From the NCBI RefSeq assembly GCF_038900055.1, contig NZ_JBBMQM010000001.1, forward strand, positions 3,162,001 to 3,226,000: 64,000 bases of DNA, given 5' to 3'. Positions 9,569-18,998 of this stretch are shown here, piece by piece (position 1 is the first letter of the stretch; every line of letters starts with the position of its first letter). Below the pieces are notes generated by a model. That model saw only the letters and a program-made list of their open reading frames with translations, was not told the DNA's origin and did no database searches. Source of the stretch: Henriciella sp. AS95. GTDB taxonomy: Bacteria > Pseudomonadota > Alphaproteobacteria > Caulobacterales > Hyphomonadaceae. Made by a program: the position numbers and the translations under genes.

Positions 9569-11836
9569 CTAGAACTTCAGATTCACGCTCACGCCATAGG
9601 TCCGCGGTTCGATATAGCGCTGTTGCAGACGGCTCGTGATGAACTGGATATACCGCGTCTCATCCAGTTCTCTTTCATCGGTGAGGTTCTTGGCCCAGAG
9701 GTAGATGCCATAGTTTCCATCTGGCGCTTCATACCCCGTACGGACATTGATGAGTGAATAACCGGGCAGAAGATCTGTCGGATCGTTCGTGGACCCGTCT
9801 GCGCCATAGCGTTCGCTCTTATAATTGTAATCCAGCCGCGAGCGCCACTGGCCCTGATTTGGCAGGGGAACATCATATCCAATCGCTGCATTGATCGTCC
9901 ATTTCGGGGCGAGCGGCACGCGATTGCCCGTCGCGTCCGTCCGCCGGTCGATGACCCCGTCATTGTCGTCGCCAAAACTGCCTGCGGGACGCTGGAGCGG
10001 CACACCCTCAAAGGAATCGTAGGTGGAATCGACATATCCGATGCCCAGGGCCACAAGCAGCGGGTCGGTGGGTCTCGCGGATAATTCCAGCTCAAACCCC
10101 TTGGATTCGACGCTGGCCGCATTTCTCAGGACGTTGGTGCCAATCGTTCCGACGGTCGGGTCGAAGACACGAACCTGAAGATCGTCATAATTCAACAGGA
10201 ACACCGCGCCATTGAGCTGCGCCATGCCATTGAACAGGCGGGTCTTCATGCCGGCTTCATAGCTGGTTACAGATTCTGGATCCACGGTGAGATCGTTGGC
10301 AAGAATACCGGTCGTGATGTTGCCGCCGACATTGAATGCACCCGACTTGTAGCCGGTTGCCACGCTCCCATAGGCCATGATGTCATCGGTGAACTGGTAG
10401 CGCAGACCGGCAGTGTATGAGATGTCGCTATCCTGGATATCTTCATCGATATCAGCCTGGCCGAATGGCACACCAAAAGCTGGCAGGATTGCCGCCGGAT
10501 CAGAGGTCTGCAGCGCTTCCAGCTCTTTTGTTTCATCTGTGTAGCGCAAGCCGCCAAACAGCGTGAGATCGTCGGTGACACGAAAGTTCGAGTGAAAGAA
10601 AGCCGCGAAGCTTTCAACATCGACATCGTACTGGAAATTGGCAAAGCCAGCGAGCGCCGGGATCCAGGTCGGCAGGACCTCTGCAACTTCATCGCGGCTG
10701 TTGGCCTGCTTGAAATAATAAAGACCGGCAACATAATCGAAGCGATCAAATTCAGGCGATGCAAGACGCACCTCCTGGGTGAACAGATTCTGTCCGACCA
10801 CCATCTTGTTGCGGTTATAGCCGCGAAAGTCCGACCCATCGACGTCGCGCGGCGCATTGATCTTGTCATCGCGATAGCCGGTTATCGAGGTCAGCGAAAA
10901 ACCGTTCTCGAACTCGTGCTCAACCGTCAACGATGTACCGAATGTCTGAAGATCATTCCGGTCGATGAAGTCGCGATACACGGTAAATGGCTCGTCATCA
11001 CCGGTGTAATTGGTGAAACCAATATCGGCGTTTTCCGCCTCATAATGGCGTGAGACGGAGTGGCGGTGATCGACTGAGAGGTACACCCCTGTATCGGGCG
11101 TTGGCGTGTAGCCGACCAGCAGACGGCCATTAAAGTCGTCGATATTGGCGAGATCCACCCCCAGGGTCCTGTTCCTGACATACCCATCGCGTTCGGTGCC
11201 GGACAGTGCCAGACGAAAAGCGAGTTTGTCTTCAACGACCGGGACGTTGACGCTCGCCCTGACCCGGCGCAGATTGTAATTGCCGAGCTCGGCGGAGACC
11301 TGTCCGGCAAGTTCATTGTCCGGGCGTTTGGAAACAATATTGAGCGCGCCTGCGATCGTATTCTTTCCGAACAGTGTTCCTTGCGGCCCGCGCAGGACCT
11401 CCACGCGTTCGATCTCGCCGAGATCCTGATTGACCGAAAAGTGCTTGCCCATATAGACGCCGTCGAGATAGACGCCGTAGCCATTGTCAAAGCCGATCTG
11501 AAGCGGCTGAGCCTGCTGAAAAACACCCCGGATCGAGATATCGGCGCCGCCGCCTTCACGGCTTGAAGGATAGACCAGGTTCGGGATGGAGTTGGCCAGG
11601 TCCTGCAGATTCTGTGAGCCGGTCGCTTCGATCTGTGCTTCGCTGAACGCCGAGATGGATATCGGCACATCCTGAAGGTTTTCCTCGCGTTTGGTCGCCG
11701 TAATCGTCACCGTATCAAGCGTGCGCGATTGCTCCGTATCCTGATCGGCTTCCTGCGCGTGGACCGCGCCGGTTGCGCCAGCCATAGATGTCGCGATCCC
11801 TGCGAGTATCGCTCTCTTCCACTTTGATTCTCTCAA
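9569..11836 (-). CDS. TonB-dependent receptor
   Basis: 755 residues: signal peptide (MRESKWKRAILAGIATSMAG...VHAQ), plug domain beginning DTVTITATKREENLQDVPISISAFSE (about 45-160, with RVEVLRGPQGTLFGKNTIAGA), and a 22-strand-type barrel ending in the aromatic motif GVSVNLKF. The start is a TTG preceded by GAGGAAGC; no better in-frame ATG keeps the signal peptide. Receptors of this group take up siderophores or hydrophobic/oligomeric nutrients with TonB-ExbBD energy. Divergent from a LysR regulator that may control it. Ligand unknown. Confidence 0.92.
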   Translation of the reverse strand: MRESKWKRAILAGIATSMAGATGAVHAQEADQDTEQSRTLDTVTITATKREENLQDVPISISAFSEAQIEATGSQNLQDLANSIPNLVYPSSREGGGADISIRGVFQQAQPLQIGFDNGYGVYLDGVYMGKHFSVNQDLGEIERVEVLRGPQGTLFGKNTIAGALNIVSKRPDNELAGQVSAELGNYNLRRVRASVNVPVVEDKLAFRLALSGTERDGYVRNRTLGVDLANIDDFNGRLLVGYTPTPDTGVYLSVDHRHSVSRHYEAENADIGFTNYTGDDEPFTVYRDFIDRNDLQTFGTSLTVEHEFENGFSLTSITGYRDDKINAPRDVDGSDFRGYNRNKMVVGQNLFTQEVRLASPEFDRFDYVAGLYYFKQANSRDEVAEVLPTWIPALAGFANFQYDVDVESFAAFFHSNFRVTDDLTLFGGLRYTDETKELEALQTSDPAAILPAFGVPFGQADIDEDIQDSDISYTAGLRYQFTDDIMAYGSVATGYKSGAFNVGGNITTGILANDLTVDPESVTSYEAGMKTRLFNGMAQLNGAVFLLNYDDLQVRVFDPTVGTIGTNVLRNAASVESKGFELELSARPTDPLLVALGIGYVDSTYDSFEGVPLQRPAGSFGDDNDGVIDRRTDATGNRVPLAPKWTINAAIGYDVPLPNQGQWRSRLDYNYKSERYGADGSTNDPTDLLPGYSLINVRTGYEAPDGNYGIYLWAKNLTDERELDETRYIQFITSRLQQRYIEPRTYGVSVNLKF

Positions 11837-12163
11837 TGCTTCCTCCGCATGGCGCCATTTTGTTGATGGTGGAGGTTGGCGCCCTTCTCCTTATTTCGAA
11901 CCGGCAGGCTGACAGCGCAGATGCTGCCGCCTGGTCTGTCAAAGACAGGCAATGTTCGGGAGGTCACGATTCACAAATGTCGAAGGCGCACTTTTAACAA
12001 GCACAAACCCCTCCCTGTCATCCGGTCTCTGTTCGCCGGTTGATTTGAGTATTGTCGAGCCACCGATATTCCGAAACAGAAGATGATTGCGTGGGGACAT
12101 AGCCTTGGTCTATGCCTTTTGAGAATTTCGGCTCTGAATAGCCCTCGATAGCGAGACCGCAAA
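11837..12163. other. Intergenic region between divergent TonB receptor and LysR genes
   Basis: 327 bp without a gene. It should contain both promoters. Two GGCGCC copies about 25 bp apart (around 11852-11884) are visible, but I have no firm reason to call them an operator. Confidence 0.35.
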
Positions 12164-13078
12164 ATGGATCTTCATCACCTGCGCCTTGTCGCGGAAATCT
12201 GCGAACGCGGCAGTATTGGGAAAGCGGCGCAGGCACTCGGTATTTCGCAGCCGACACTAAGCAAGACACTTGCCCGCCTAGAAGATCAGCTCGGCCAAAT
12301 CCTGTTTCAGCGCGGTCGCGGAGGATCAGCAACGCCAACAATATTTGCAACGCACATCAGCGCGCGCGCCCGCGAAATTCTGCGCTGGTCGGATCAGCTT
12401 GCTCGAGAAGTCGAACTCCTTGCCGGCGGAGAAGTCGGCCGCGTTCGCATGGGTATCGGGCCAGGCGCGAAGGCCTTGCTGATGCCGGAACTGGTCACGA
12501 AAATTCTGAACCGATTTCCCAACCTGCATCTCGACGTCGACGTGCTCGCCTCTGACGAGCTGTATGACAGGCTGATTTCCCGTCAGCTCGACCTTGTCGT
12601 CGGACACTTCAGCCCCCTGCTGGACTTCCCCGATATGCGCGTCCTGCCGCTTGTGGATGAGCCTGGCTCGTCAATTGTCCGCGCCGGCCACCCTTTGACC
12701 GAAATCAAGAACATCACCTGGCAGGACAGTCTGAATTTTCCGCACGTCTCGACCGTCCGATACAAGACTTACGCGCCGTATTTCTCGGAAGGCCTTCCCG
12801 CAGGGGCCGAACAGATCCTGACAACCGTCAGAACCTCGGATATGGAATGCGCGCACCGGCTGGTCTCAGAGATGGACTTTGTCGCGCTCGCCTCCCAGCT
12901 CGTCTTTCGATCTGATCTTCAGTCCGGACGCTTCGTGACCCTGCCGCTACCTCGCCGATATCATTCAGCCTGCTCAGTCGCCGTCACCGATGAGGCAGCT
13001 CACTTTCCAGTCGTGCGCGGAATTATCGATCTCGTCCGCCAAGGGCTGGAAAAGGCTGGGCTCGAATTGTTGTCGTGA
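12164..13078 (+). CDS. LysR family transcriptional regulator
   Basis: 304 residues. The N-terminal winged helix (about 1-60; GSIGKAAQALGISQPTLSKTLARLEDQLG) is followed by a LysR co-inducer-binding domain (about 90-295). It is divergent from the TonB receptor at 9.6-11.8 kb and lies 334 bp upstream of the Old Yellow Enzyme gene, so either could be a target. The ATG at 12164 has only a weak ribosome site. The inducer cannot be inferred. Confidence 0.88.
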   Translation: MDLHHLRLVAEICERGSIGKAAQALGISQPTLSKTLARLEDQLGQILFQRGRGGSATPTIFATHISARAREILRWSDQLAREVELLAGGEVGRVRMGIGPGAKALLMPELVTKILNRFPNLHLDVDVLASDELYDRLISRQLDLVVGHFSPLLDFPDMRVLPLVDEPGSSIVRAGHPLTEIKNITWQDSLNFPHVSTVRYKTYAPYFSEGLPAGAEQILTTVRTSDMECAHRLVSEMDFVALASQLVFRSDLQSGRFVTLPLPRRYHSACSVAVTDEAAHFPVVRGIIDLVRQGLEKAGLELLS

Positions 13079-13330
13079 AGGCGACGTCTCTCTCATTCGC
13101 ACGCTGACCCGCGCTGCCCGTTCGTTTCGAGACGCTCCGCTTAAGCCTTCTTGCATGTTAGCTTGTCTTGAAAAGTGAAGCTTCATGCGACTTTTTCCTG
13201 TCTCAGTCTTTAGCACCAGCATGCCCGTAATCTGCGGGCGGCGCCGATCGCGGCGAAACCACTTCCACATCGCCAACTGCCTCGTGCAGACTCTGCGCGC
13301 GTGTTGCTAAATTTGAGCCCGCCCTTAAAG
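13079..13330. other. Intergenic region downstream of LysR gene
   Basis: No gene seen. A weak AT-rich inverted repeat (AAAAGT at 13171-13176 with ACTTTT at 13190-13195, around a GAAGCTTC core) may act as a LysR terminator. Confidence 0.3.
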
Positions 13331-13343
13331 CTAATGATATTAG
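13331..13343 (+). promoter_or_regulatory. 13-bp palindromic operator candidate, copy 1
   Basis: CTAATGATATTAG followed by TTTTA, 69 bp before the Old Yellow Enzyme start. First of at least twelve related CTA-n7-TAG elements in promoters of the 13-48 kb cluster. Confidence 0.65.
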
Positions 13344-13412
13344 TTTTACAGAAAAGCGCGAGCGACGATTCAGGAGCGACCTGCGCTCGACCTTTCGGAG
13401 GAGGGAACGCAT

Positions 13413-14531
13413 ATGACTTCAAAAGCTATCACCACGCCGACGACCCACAGGCCTGCCTCGAAAGCCCCTACCCTGTTCTCCCCCATCAAGGTCGGAGCGG
13501 TGGAAGCCCCCAACAGGATTTTCATGGCGCCGATGACGCGTGGAAGGGCCACGCAAGATCACGTCCCAACTGAAATCATGGCAGAATATTATGCCCAGCG
13601 CGCAAGCGCCGGACTGATCATTTCTGAAGCGATCGGAGTCAGTCCTGAAGGCCTGGGATGGCCGTTCGCTCCGGGTCTTTACACGAAGGACATGGTGAAA
13701 GGCTGGAAAAACGTCACCGACCGCGTCCACAGTTCAGGCGGACGTATTTTTGCGCAGCTCTGGCATATGGGCCGTCTGTCGCATCCCAGCTTCTGGGGAG
13801 GCGACAAACCGGTTTCCGCTTCTGCAACTCTCAGAATTGGGGAATGTCACACCTACGATGGAAAGCGCCCTTACGTAGAAGCTCGTGAGCTGGCCACTCA
13901 GGAGATTCCGACCCTCATAAAGCAATTCGCCGATGCGGCCGAGAATGCCATGGATGCTGGCTTTGACGGCGTTCAGCTACACGCAGCAAATGGCTATCTC
14001 ATTGACCAGTTTCTTCGCGATAGCTCGAACCAACGCCAGGACCAATACGGCGGGCCGATCGAAAACCGGATACGGTTTCTTGTCGAAACAACTCAGTCTG
14101 TGGTCAGCCGAGTCGGCGCGGATCGCTCGTCCGTCCGACTGTCGCCGAACGGAGAATCCCAAGGCATCGACGACAGCAATCAGGATGCTCTATTTACCGC
14201 CGCCGCTCGGGCGCTTTCGCCCATGAACCTTGCTTTCCTTGAGCTGAGAGATGTGGGCCCACACGGCACGTTCGGTTCATCCGATCGGCTTCAAGTCGCG
14301 CCACTGATCCGCAGGGTTTATGATGGCCCCCTTATTCTAAACGCCGATTATACGCCGGCAACCGCGCAGCATACTCTCGATATTGGACTTGCGGACGCGA
14401 TTTCATGGGCACGCTATTTCATCTGCAATCGCGACCTGCCCCAAAGGTTCAAGGACGGAAATTTCCGAACGCAGTCGGACATGTCGACATGGTACTCACA
14501 GGGCCCGGAGGGCTATATCGATTATGATTAG
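13413..14531 (+). CDS. Old Yellow Enzyme family alkene reductase (FMN)
   Basis: 372 residues, start ATG 13413 behind a GGAGGAGGGAA ribosome site. It is a TIM-barrel flavoprotein of the OYE/N-ethylmaleimide-reductase group: NRIFMAPMTRGRA at the start of the barrel, AQLWHMGRLSHP, the substrate-binding H-x-x-N pair in VQLHAANGYLIDQFLRD, and LILNADYTPATA near the phosphate-binding end. Such enzymes use NAD(P)H to reduce alpha,beta-unsaturated ketones and aldehydes. It opens the operator-bearing catabolic cluster and is followed by a convergent P450 gene; reduction of an enone intermediate is a reasonable inference. Substrate unknown. Confidence 0.9.
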   Translation: MTSKAITTPTTHRPASKAPTLFSPIKVGAVEAPNRIFMAPMTRGRATQDHVPTEIMAEYYAQRASAGLIISEAIGVSPEGLGWPFAPGLYTKDMVKGWKNVTDRVHSSGGRIFAQLWHMGRLSHPSFWGGDKPVSASATLRIGECHTYDGKRPYVEARELATQEIPTLIKQFADAAENAMDAGFDGVQLHAANGYLIDQFLRDSSNQRQDQYGGPIENRIRFLVETTQSVVSRVGADRSSVRLSPNGESQGIDDSNQDALFTAAARALSPMNLAFLELRDVGPHGTFGSSDRLQVAPLIRRVYDGPLILNADYTPATAQHTLDIGLADAISWARYFICNRDLPQRFKDGNFRTQSDMSTWYSQGPEGYIDYD

Positions 14532-14550
14532 CGTCGGAGCCGGCCGACGC
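14531..14550 (+). terminator. GC-rich hairpin between convergent OYE and P450 genes
   Basis: GCGTCGG / CCGACGC stem of 7 bp with a 6-nt loop immediately after the OYE stop. There is no U-tract; it may serve both converging transcripts. Confidence 0.35.
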
Positions 14551-14591
14551 TCGGTCGACCGCTCTCCGCAGCAAATATCCGGGAAACGGGC

Positions 14592-15800
14592 CTAGACGTC
14601 CCACTCTATTGGCAGCGCTTCCAGAGCGATAACCAGGCCAGCCCGCGAATGGTGGCGCTCACCAGGCTTCAAACGGAAGCTCGGAATTCGTTTGACCCAC
14701 TCTTCGGTAAGGATCCTGATTTCGGTTCTTGCCAGATTGTTGCCGATACAGAGATGCGGACCGGACGAAAACGTCAGATGAGTCAGCATTTCGCGATCGA
14801 CATCAAACTCCCCAGAATTCTCAAAGCGCCGATCATCGCGGCTACCAAGCGGCAGTGCGCAGACGATCATCTCGCCTTCCTTGAACGTCACGCCGAATTT
14901 CTCGCAGTCCTTGGCCACAAGCCGGGGCGTGTTCACGACGCCGAAGCTGCGAATGCCTTCCTGTACAAAGTTCGGAATTATCTCAGGCTCCTTGACCAGG
15001 CGGGCCTGAAGCTCCGGGTTCCGGGCGAGGTGCCGGTACGTGTACGACGTGACATTGGTAACGGTGTCCATCCCACCGAGGAAGAGGAGCAACAGCATGT
15101 CCTGTAGCTCATCATCGCGGATTGTCCGTCCATTTATCTGGAAGTTCACCATTTTGGAGATGAGGTCGTCGGCCGGATTTTGCCGACGCATCTCGGCAAT
15201 GCCCATCATGAGAGAGATGATCCGTCCGCCCAAGGCCTGATAGTCTTCAGCCGTACGAGCATTGAAATAGTCATCGGCGAGCGCGCGGAAGTCATGCAGC
15301 TTATCCAGCGGCATACCCATCAGGTCCATGAAAACGGAAACCGGAAAACGTGCCGACACCTCCCTGACGAAATCGCATTCCCCTTTGTCGGCGATGTCTT
15401 CAATAATTTCGATGGCAAACTGGCGGATGCGTGGTTCCATAGCCGACACAGATTTAGGCATGAAGAACGGCATCAAGGCCTGACGAAACGGAAGATTATC
15501 TGGAGGATCCAGATTCAGGGGAATGTTACGGGGCGGGTTTTCCACGCGTGGCACTTGCATTTCCCGAGCGGAGAAATGCTCAAAGTCCTTCACGATTTCA
15601 AATATGTGCTCATACCGCGTTGCGATCCAATGCCCCCCGTTTCGGGGACTATAGAAAATATCGGGCGCATCCTGATGCAGGGTCTGAAAAGACGCTTGGA
15701 CATCGTCCGTGTGTCTCGGATCACCATAAATATCGAAGTCGAATACAAGACTGGCATCGACATGATCTGGCACTTCTGAAATCAAATTGGCTTCGGACAT
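14592..15800 (-). CDS. Cytochrome P450, CYP101-like
   Basis: 402 residues from ATG 15800 (GGGAGGTGAG upstream). It has the oxygen-binding I-helix motif GGMDTVTN, the E-x-x-R charge pair in QEGIRSF, and the heme-binding loop FSSGPHLCIG with thiolate Cys351. I-helix, K-helix and C-terminal wording resemble camphor hydroxylase (P450cam), which takes electrons from a putidaredoxin-type ferredoxin. Exactly such a ferredoxin is encoded divergently at 16142. It is soluble with no membrane anchor. It probably hydroxylates a terpenoid-like or alicyclic substrate; the actual substrate is not determinable. Two operator copies lie in the divergent promoter region. Confidence 0.9.
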   Translation of the reverse strand: MSEANLISEVPDHVDASLVFDFDIYGDPRHTDDVQASFQTLHQDAPDIFYSPRNGGHWIATRYEHIFEIVKDFEHFSAREMQVPRVENPPRNIPLNLDPPDNLPFRQALMPFFMPKSVSAMEPRIRQFAIEIIEDIADKGECDFVREVSARFPVSVFMDLMGMPLDKLHDFRALADDYFNARTAEDYQALGGRIISLMMGIAEMRRQNPADDLISKMVNFQINGRTIRDDELQDMLLLLFLGGMDTVTNVTSYTYRHLARNPELQARLVKEPEIIPNFVQEGIRSFGVVNTPRLVAKDCEKFGVTFKEGEMIVCALPLGSRDDRRFENSGEFDVDREMLTHLTFSSGPHLCIGNNLARTEIRILTEEWVKRIPSFRLKPGERHHSRAGLVIALEALPIEWDV

Positions 15801-15855
15801 CGTGGATCTCACCTCCCTTTTTGCGCCACAAATCCACTAGCGCGGCGCATCATGT

Positions 15856-15868
15856 CTAAATGTATTAG
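15856..15868 (-). promoter_or_regulatory. 13-bp operator candidate, copy 2
   Basis: CTAAATGTATTAG, 56 bp upstream of the P450 start in the divergent P450/ferredoxin promoter region (15801-16141), which otherwise holds no gene. Confidence 0.55.
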
Positions 15869-16090
15869 TTTTTTAATTCGTACTCGTAAAGAGGTCTGAC
15901 GGTGGCATTATGGTCACTGGCCGGCGGAGGCATTCCGGGCAAGCTCAAACCGACCTAAGAAGCGAATTTGTCAGTCGCTGAGCGCTTTAAGATATTGCCA
16001 GACGGCGTTGCCAGGACAAAGCTTCGCCTGTTCGACAATGCACTACGGCCTCGCAAGGACGACACGGGGTCAACGAATTTCCTATTGAAA

Positions 16091-16103
16091 CTAATGTCTA
16101 TAG
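16091..16103 (+). promoter_or_regulatory. 13-bp operator candidate, copy 3
   Basis: CTAATGTCTATAG followed by TTTTA, 38 bp before the ferredoxin start; same element and same trailing TTTTA as copy 1. Confidence 0.6.
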
Positions 16104-16141
16104 TTTTATAAGCCCGATTCTGCAGGATCGATGGAAAGCCT

Positions 16142-16462
16142 ATGCCAAAAGTAACATTTGTAGATTTTCAAGGCGAAGCGCGCACGGTGGATGGAACGGT
16201 CGGCCAGAGCGTCATGGAAACCGCCGTAAGGAATGACATTCCAGGTATTGTGGCTGAATGCGGCGGCTCATGCGCATGCGCGACATGTCACGTCTATGTC
16301 GATGAGGCATTCCTGGAGAAACTTACACCTCCCTCGCAATCCGAAACAGACATGCTGGATTTTGCAGAGGGCGCCCAATCGAACTCCCGCCTTTCATGCC
16401 AGATCACGCTCAGCGATGCGCTGGACGGCCTGAAAGTCACCACCCCCGAAACCCAATACTGA
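16142..16462 (+). CDS. [2Fe-2S] ferredoxin, putidaredoxin/adrenodoxin type
   Basis: 106 residues with the cluster ligands C40-x5-C46-x2-C49 and C86 (ECGGSCACATCHVYV, then RLSCQI), plus an extra Cys44. This is the vertebrate-type/putidaredoxin class that passes single electrons from an NADH-dependent ferredoxin reductase to bacterial class I P450s. Its divergent neighbour is a CYP101-like P450 and the two share a promoter region with two operator copies. No ferredoxin reductase gene is found in the window. It is followed 10 bp later by an SDR gene, probably co-transcribed. Confidence 0.93.
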   Translation: MPKVTFVDFQGEARTVDGTVGQSVMETAVRNDIPGIVAECGGSCACATCHVYVDEAFLEKLTPPSQSETDMLDFAEGAQSNSRLSCQITLSDALDGLKVTTPETQY

Positions 16463-16472
16463 AGGGCCCTAA

Positions 16473-17255
16473 ATGACGGACCAAGAAACACGCTCGAACG
16501 CGGTGGACCTCACCGGCAATGTCGCTTTCGTAACAGGAGCAGGATCAGGACTTGGCCGCAGGTTTGCCAAAACTCTGGCGCTCAGCGGCGCGAAGGTCCA
16601 CCTGAGCGGTCGTCGGCTAGAGCCGCTTCAGTCGCTAAGGGATGAGCTGGAGGCGCTCGGCTGCACTGTATCGCTTGCCTCAATGGATATTTGCGACGCA
16701 GACGCGATTTGCGCTTCTCTGGACCACGCAGAAAGCGAACTCGGGACTGTCGATATTCTCGTTAACAATGCCGGCATAAGCGATGCTGATTTCGCCACTC
16801 GGCTCGATCTTGAACGCATCGATCAGGTCATCTCGACCAACTTCCGCGGGCCCTTCATTGCCAGCCGCGAAGTCGCAAACCGCCTGATCAAAGCAGAGAA
16901 ACCCGGGCGGATCGTCAATCTTTCATCGGTCGGTGCGTTTCACTATCGTCCGAACTCCGCATCGGCCCTGTATTGCGCCACGAAGGCAGGCATTGTCCGG
17001 ATGACTGAAACCCTAGCAATCGAGTGGGCGCGTTACAACATCAACGTAAACGCTATTGCCCCCGGCATGTTTTACTCAGAGATGACCGACGGGTTTATTG
17101 ACCGCGTCGGCGACGGCATCAGCGATCGCTACCCCAGAAAGCGGATTGGTGATCCGGCCTGGCTGGACTCAACACTCCTGTATCTCGTCGACCCCAGATC
17201 TCACTTCGTAACAGGCACGTGCATCATTGCAGATGACGCGCAAGTCGCGAGATGA
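16473..17255 (+). CDS. SDR family oxidoreductase
   Basis: 260 residues, classical short-chain dehydrogenase: NAD(P)-binding TGAGSGLGRRFA near residue 20, NNAG at about 90, catalytic Ser in NLSSVGAF and Y-x-x-x-K in YCATKAGIV. AAGGGCC precedes the ATG. It lies 10 bp after the ferredoxin, so it probably oxidises the alcohol made by the P450 or an acyl-CoA hydroxy intermediate. Cofactor and substrate are not evident. Confidence 0.9.
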   Translation: MTDQETRSNAVDLTGNVAFVTGAGSGLGRRFAKTLALSGAKVHLSGRRLEPLQSLRDELEALGCTVSLASMDICDADAICASLDHAESELGTVDILVNNAGISDADFATRLDLERIDQVISTNFRGPFIASREVANRLIKAEKPGRIVNLSSVGAFHYRPNSASALYCATKAGIVRMTETLAIEWARYNINVNAIAPGMFYSEMTDGFIDRVGDGISDRYPRKRIGDPAWLDSTLLYLVDPRSHFVTGTCIIADDAQVAR

Positions 17256-17320
17256 ATTCGTCGCGTGTGGTGCCGAATCCTAACCGTGTTGACGCATGCC
17301 CCGCACCGGGTATTGTGTGC

Positions 17321-17333
17321 CTAACAATATTAG
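17321..17333 (+). promoter_or_regulatory. 13-bp operator candidate, copy 4
   Basis: CTAACAATATTAG, 54 bp before the DUF35 gene, in the only sizeable gap of the ferredoxin-to-aldehyde-dehydrogenase run; suggests an internal promoter. Confidence 0.6.
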
Positions 17334-17387
17334 ATTTAGAGCACCCCATGAATCCAAACCCATATCAACCCGGAAAGCAGCACGCAT

Positions 17388-17801
17388 ATGAGTGAGGCTA
17401 TGACCCAGTACACAACTGGCGCTGACCAGGCCTATTTCGAGGGGCTGGAAGCCGGAGAAGTTCGTGTTCAATCCTGCGCAGGATGCGGCACTGTGCACTG
17501 GCCGGCAGTGTTCAGGTGTCCCGAGTGCGGCAGCTGGGAGCACAAGTGGAAAGCGGTGAAGCCCGTTGGCAAGGTCTTCAGCTGGACGAGGACCTGGCAC
17601 GATTTCGGTGCTCCCAAGCAACTCCAACCGCCCTTCGTGACGCTTGTGGTCACTTTGGATGGTGTCGATCATGTCCGCCTGCTTGGGACGCTCGATAAAC
17701 CCGATGAGCCGGTCAGCATTGGCCAGGATGTGGAGGGCCGCATCGAAACCTTTGACTTTCAGGGCCGAAAGATTCCGGCGCTGATCTGGTCAAAAGTTTA
17801 A
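17388..17801 (+). CDS. DUF35 zinc-ribbon/OB-fold protein
   Basis: 137 residues. N-terminal rubredoxin-like zinc ribbon with C30-x2-C33 and C44-x2-C47 (CAGCGTVHWPAVFRCPECGSW), then an OB-fold (about 55-135). DUF35 proteins act as CoA-binding partners of thiolase-like or hydratase enzymes; in actinobacterial steroid side-chain degradation a DUF35 domain partners Ltp2 to make an active retro-aldolase. The next gene, 10 bp downstream, is an Ltp-type thiolase homologue, so an equivalent two-protein aldolase is inferred. An alternative ATG at 17400 exists. Confidence 0.88.
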   Translation: MSEAMTQYTTGADQAYFEGLEAGEVRVQSCAGCGTVHWPAVFRCPECGSWEHKWKAVKPVGKVFSWTRTWHDFGAPKQLQPPFVTLVVTLDGVDHVRLLGTLDKPDEPVSIGQDVEGRIETFDFQGRKIPALIWSKV

Positions 17802-17811
17802 GGAGAGGCAT

Positions 17812-18981
17812 ATGCAGGGCATAGCAGGAAACATTGCTGCAGCGGGCATTGGCCTGAGACAGTACAAAAGAGGTAGCGCGCCTCTTCCCGAGAGGGGCGT
17901 TTTGATTGGCGCCATCGTCGATGCTTGCGAGGATGCGGGCCTCCATCCATCGGAAATCGACGGCTTTGCCTCTTATGGCGACGATAACAACGAGCCCGTA
18001 AGGCTCATGACCGATCTGGGCATCAAGGAGCTCAGGTGGTGCAGCACCGTGTTTGGCGGCGGCGGCGGCGGCATCGCGGCAGCGATTGGCCAGGCTGCCG
18101 GCGCAATTCTAACGGGCCAAGCCAGCGCCGTTATCGTCTACAGGGCTTTGGTGCAGGGAGACAGTGGACGTCTTTCGGCCGCCGTCATGGCGCACCACTT
18201 GAACACGCATATGATTGGAGCTGGCATCATTGCGCCTGCCCAGACCTGCGCCATACGGGCGAACCGTCTTTTCGAGCATCATGGCGTGCCGCAAGAAACC
18301 GCCAAGGCCGTCGTTGATGCATGCTATTATCACGGCGCCAGGAACCCGGAAGCGGTGGCTTATGGCAAGTCGCTAAGCTCCGACGAGTATGAGAACTCCC
18401 GGATCATAAGCGAGCCGTTCCATCTGTTTGATTGTTCTCGCGAGAATGACGGGGCGGGCGCCATTCTCATTGTGTCTTCAGAACGCGCTCGCGACCTTAA
18501 GCAGAAACCCGCTTACGTGCTCGGCGTGACTCAAGGCGCAGCGAAAGGCTGGGGCGACCTTCTCGAAAATGACGATGAGGATCAGTACGCAACCGCAGGC
18601 TTCAAATCCGTTGCTCGCAATTTGTGGGATCAAACCGGCCTGACCCCGGCAGATATCGATGTCGCTCAAATATACGAAAACTTCAGTGCGCAGGCGGTCG
18701 CTTCCATCATCGATCATGGGTTCTGCACCCTAGAAGGTGCCGGCGAATTCATCACCTTCGACAACCTGATCGCTCCAAACGGAAAGCTGCCGATCAACAC
18801 GTCCGGCGGAAATATTGCGCAAGGTTTTGTGCACGGCATTGGAATGATCATCGAGAGCGTTCGTCAGATACGCGGAGAATCGTCAAATCAGGTCGAAGAT
18901 GCCAAAACGGTTCTTCTCGCTGGAGGCCCCGGCGCGCCGATCGTCAGCTCGGCCATTTTTGGCGCAGAACGACCACAATAG
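17812..18981 (+). CDS. Thiolase-fold lipid-transfer-type protein, likely retro-aldolase partner of DUF35
   Basis: 389 residues behind a GGAGAGG ribosome site. The protein has the thiolase double fold but, where thiolases carry the acyl-accepting cysteine, it reads STVFGGGGGGIAAAI without a nucleophilic Cys. The C-terminal half keeps DVAQIYENFSAQAV and GGNIAQGFVHGIG. This pattern fits the SCPx/Ltp2-like non-thiolytic group, which cleaves beta-hydroxy acyl-CoA side chains by retro-aldol chemistry with a DUF35 partner, here the preceding gene. An aldehyde dehydrogenase follows, fitting disposal of an aldehyde or ketone product. The specific substrate is inference only. Confidence 0.82.
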   Translation: MQGIAGNIAAAGIGLRQYKRGSAPLPERGVLIGAIVDACEDAGLHPSEIDGFASYGDDNNEPVRLMTDLGIKELRWCSTVFGGGGGGIAAAIGQAAGAILTGQASAVIVYRALVQGDSGRLSAAVMAHHLNTHMIGAGIIAPAQTCAIRANRLFEHHGVPQETAKAVVDACYYHGARNPEAVAYGKSLSSDEYENSRIISEPFHLFDCSRENDGAGAILIVSSERARDLKQKPAYVLGVTQGAAKGWGDLLENDDEDQYATAGFKSVARNLWDQTGLTPADIDVAQIYENFSAQAVASIIDHGFCTLEGAGEFITFDNLIAPNGKLPINTSGGNIAQGFVHGIGMIIESVRQIRGESSNQVEDAKTVLLAGGPGAPIVSSAIFGAERPQ

Positions 18982-18998
18982 TTTCGGAGTAAAAGCAC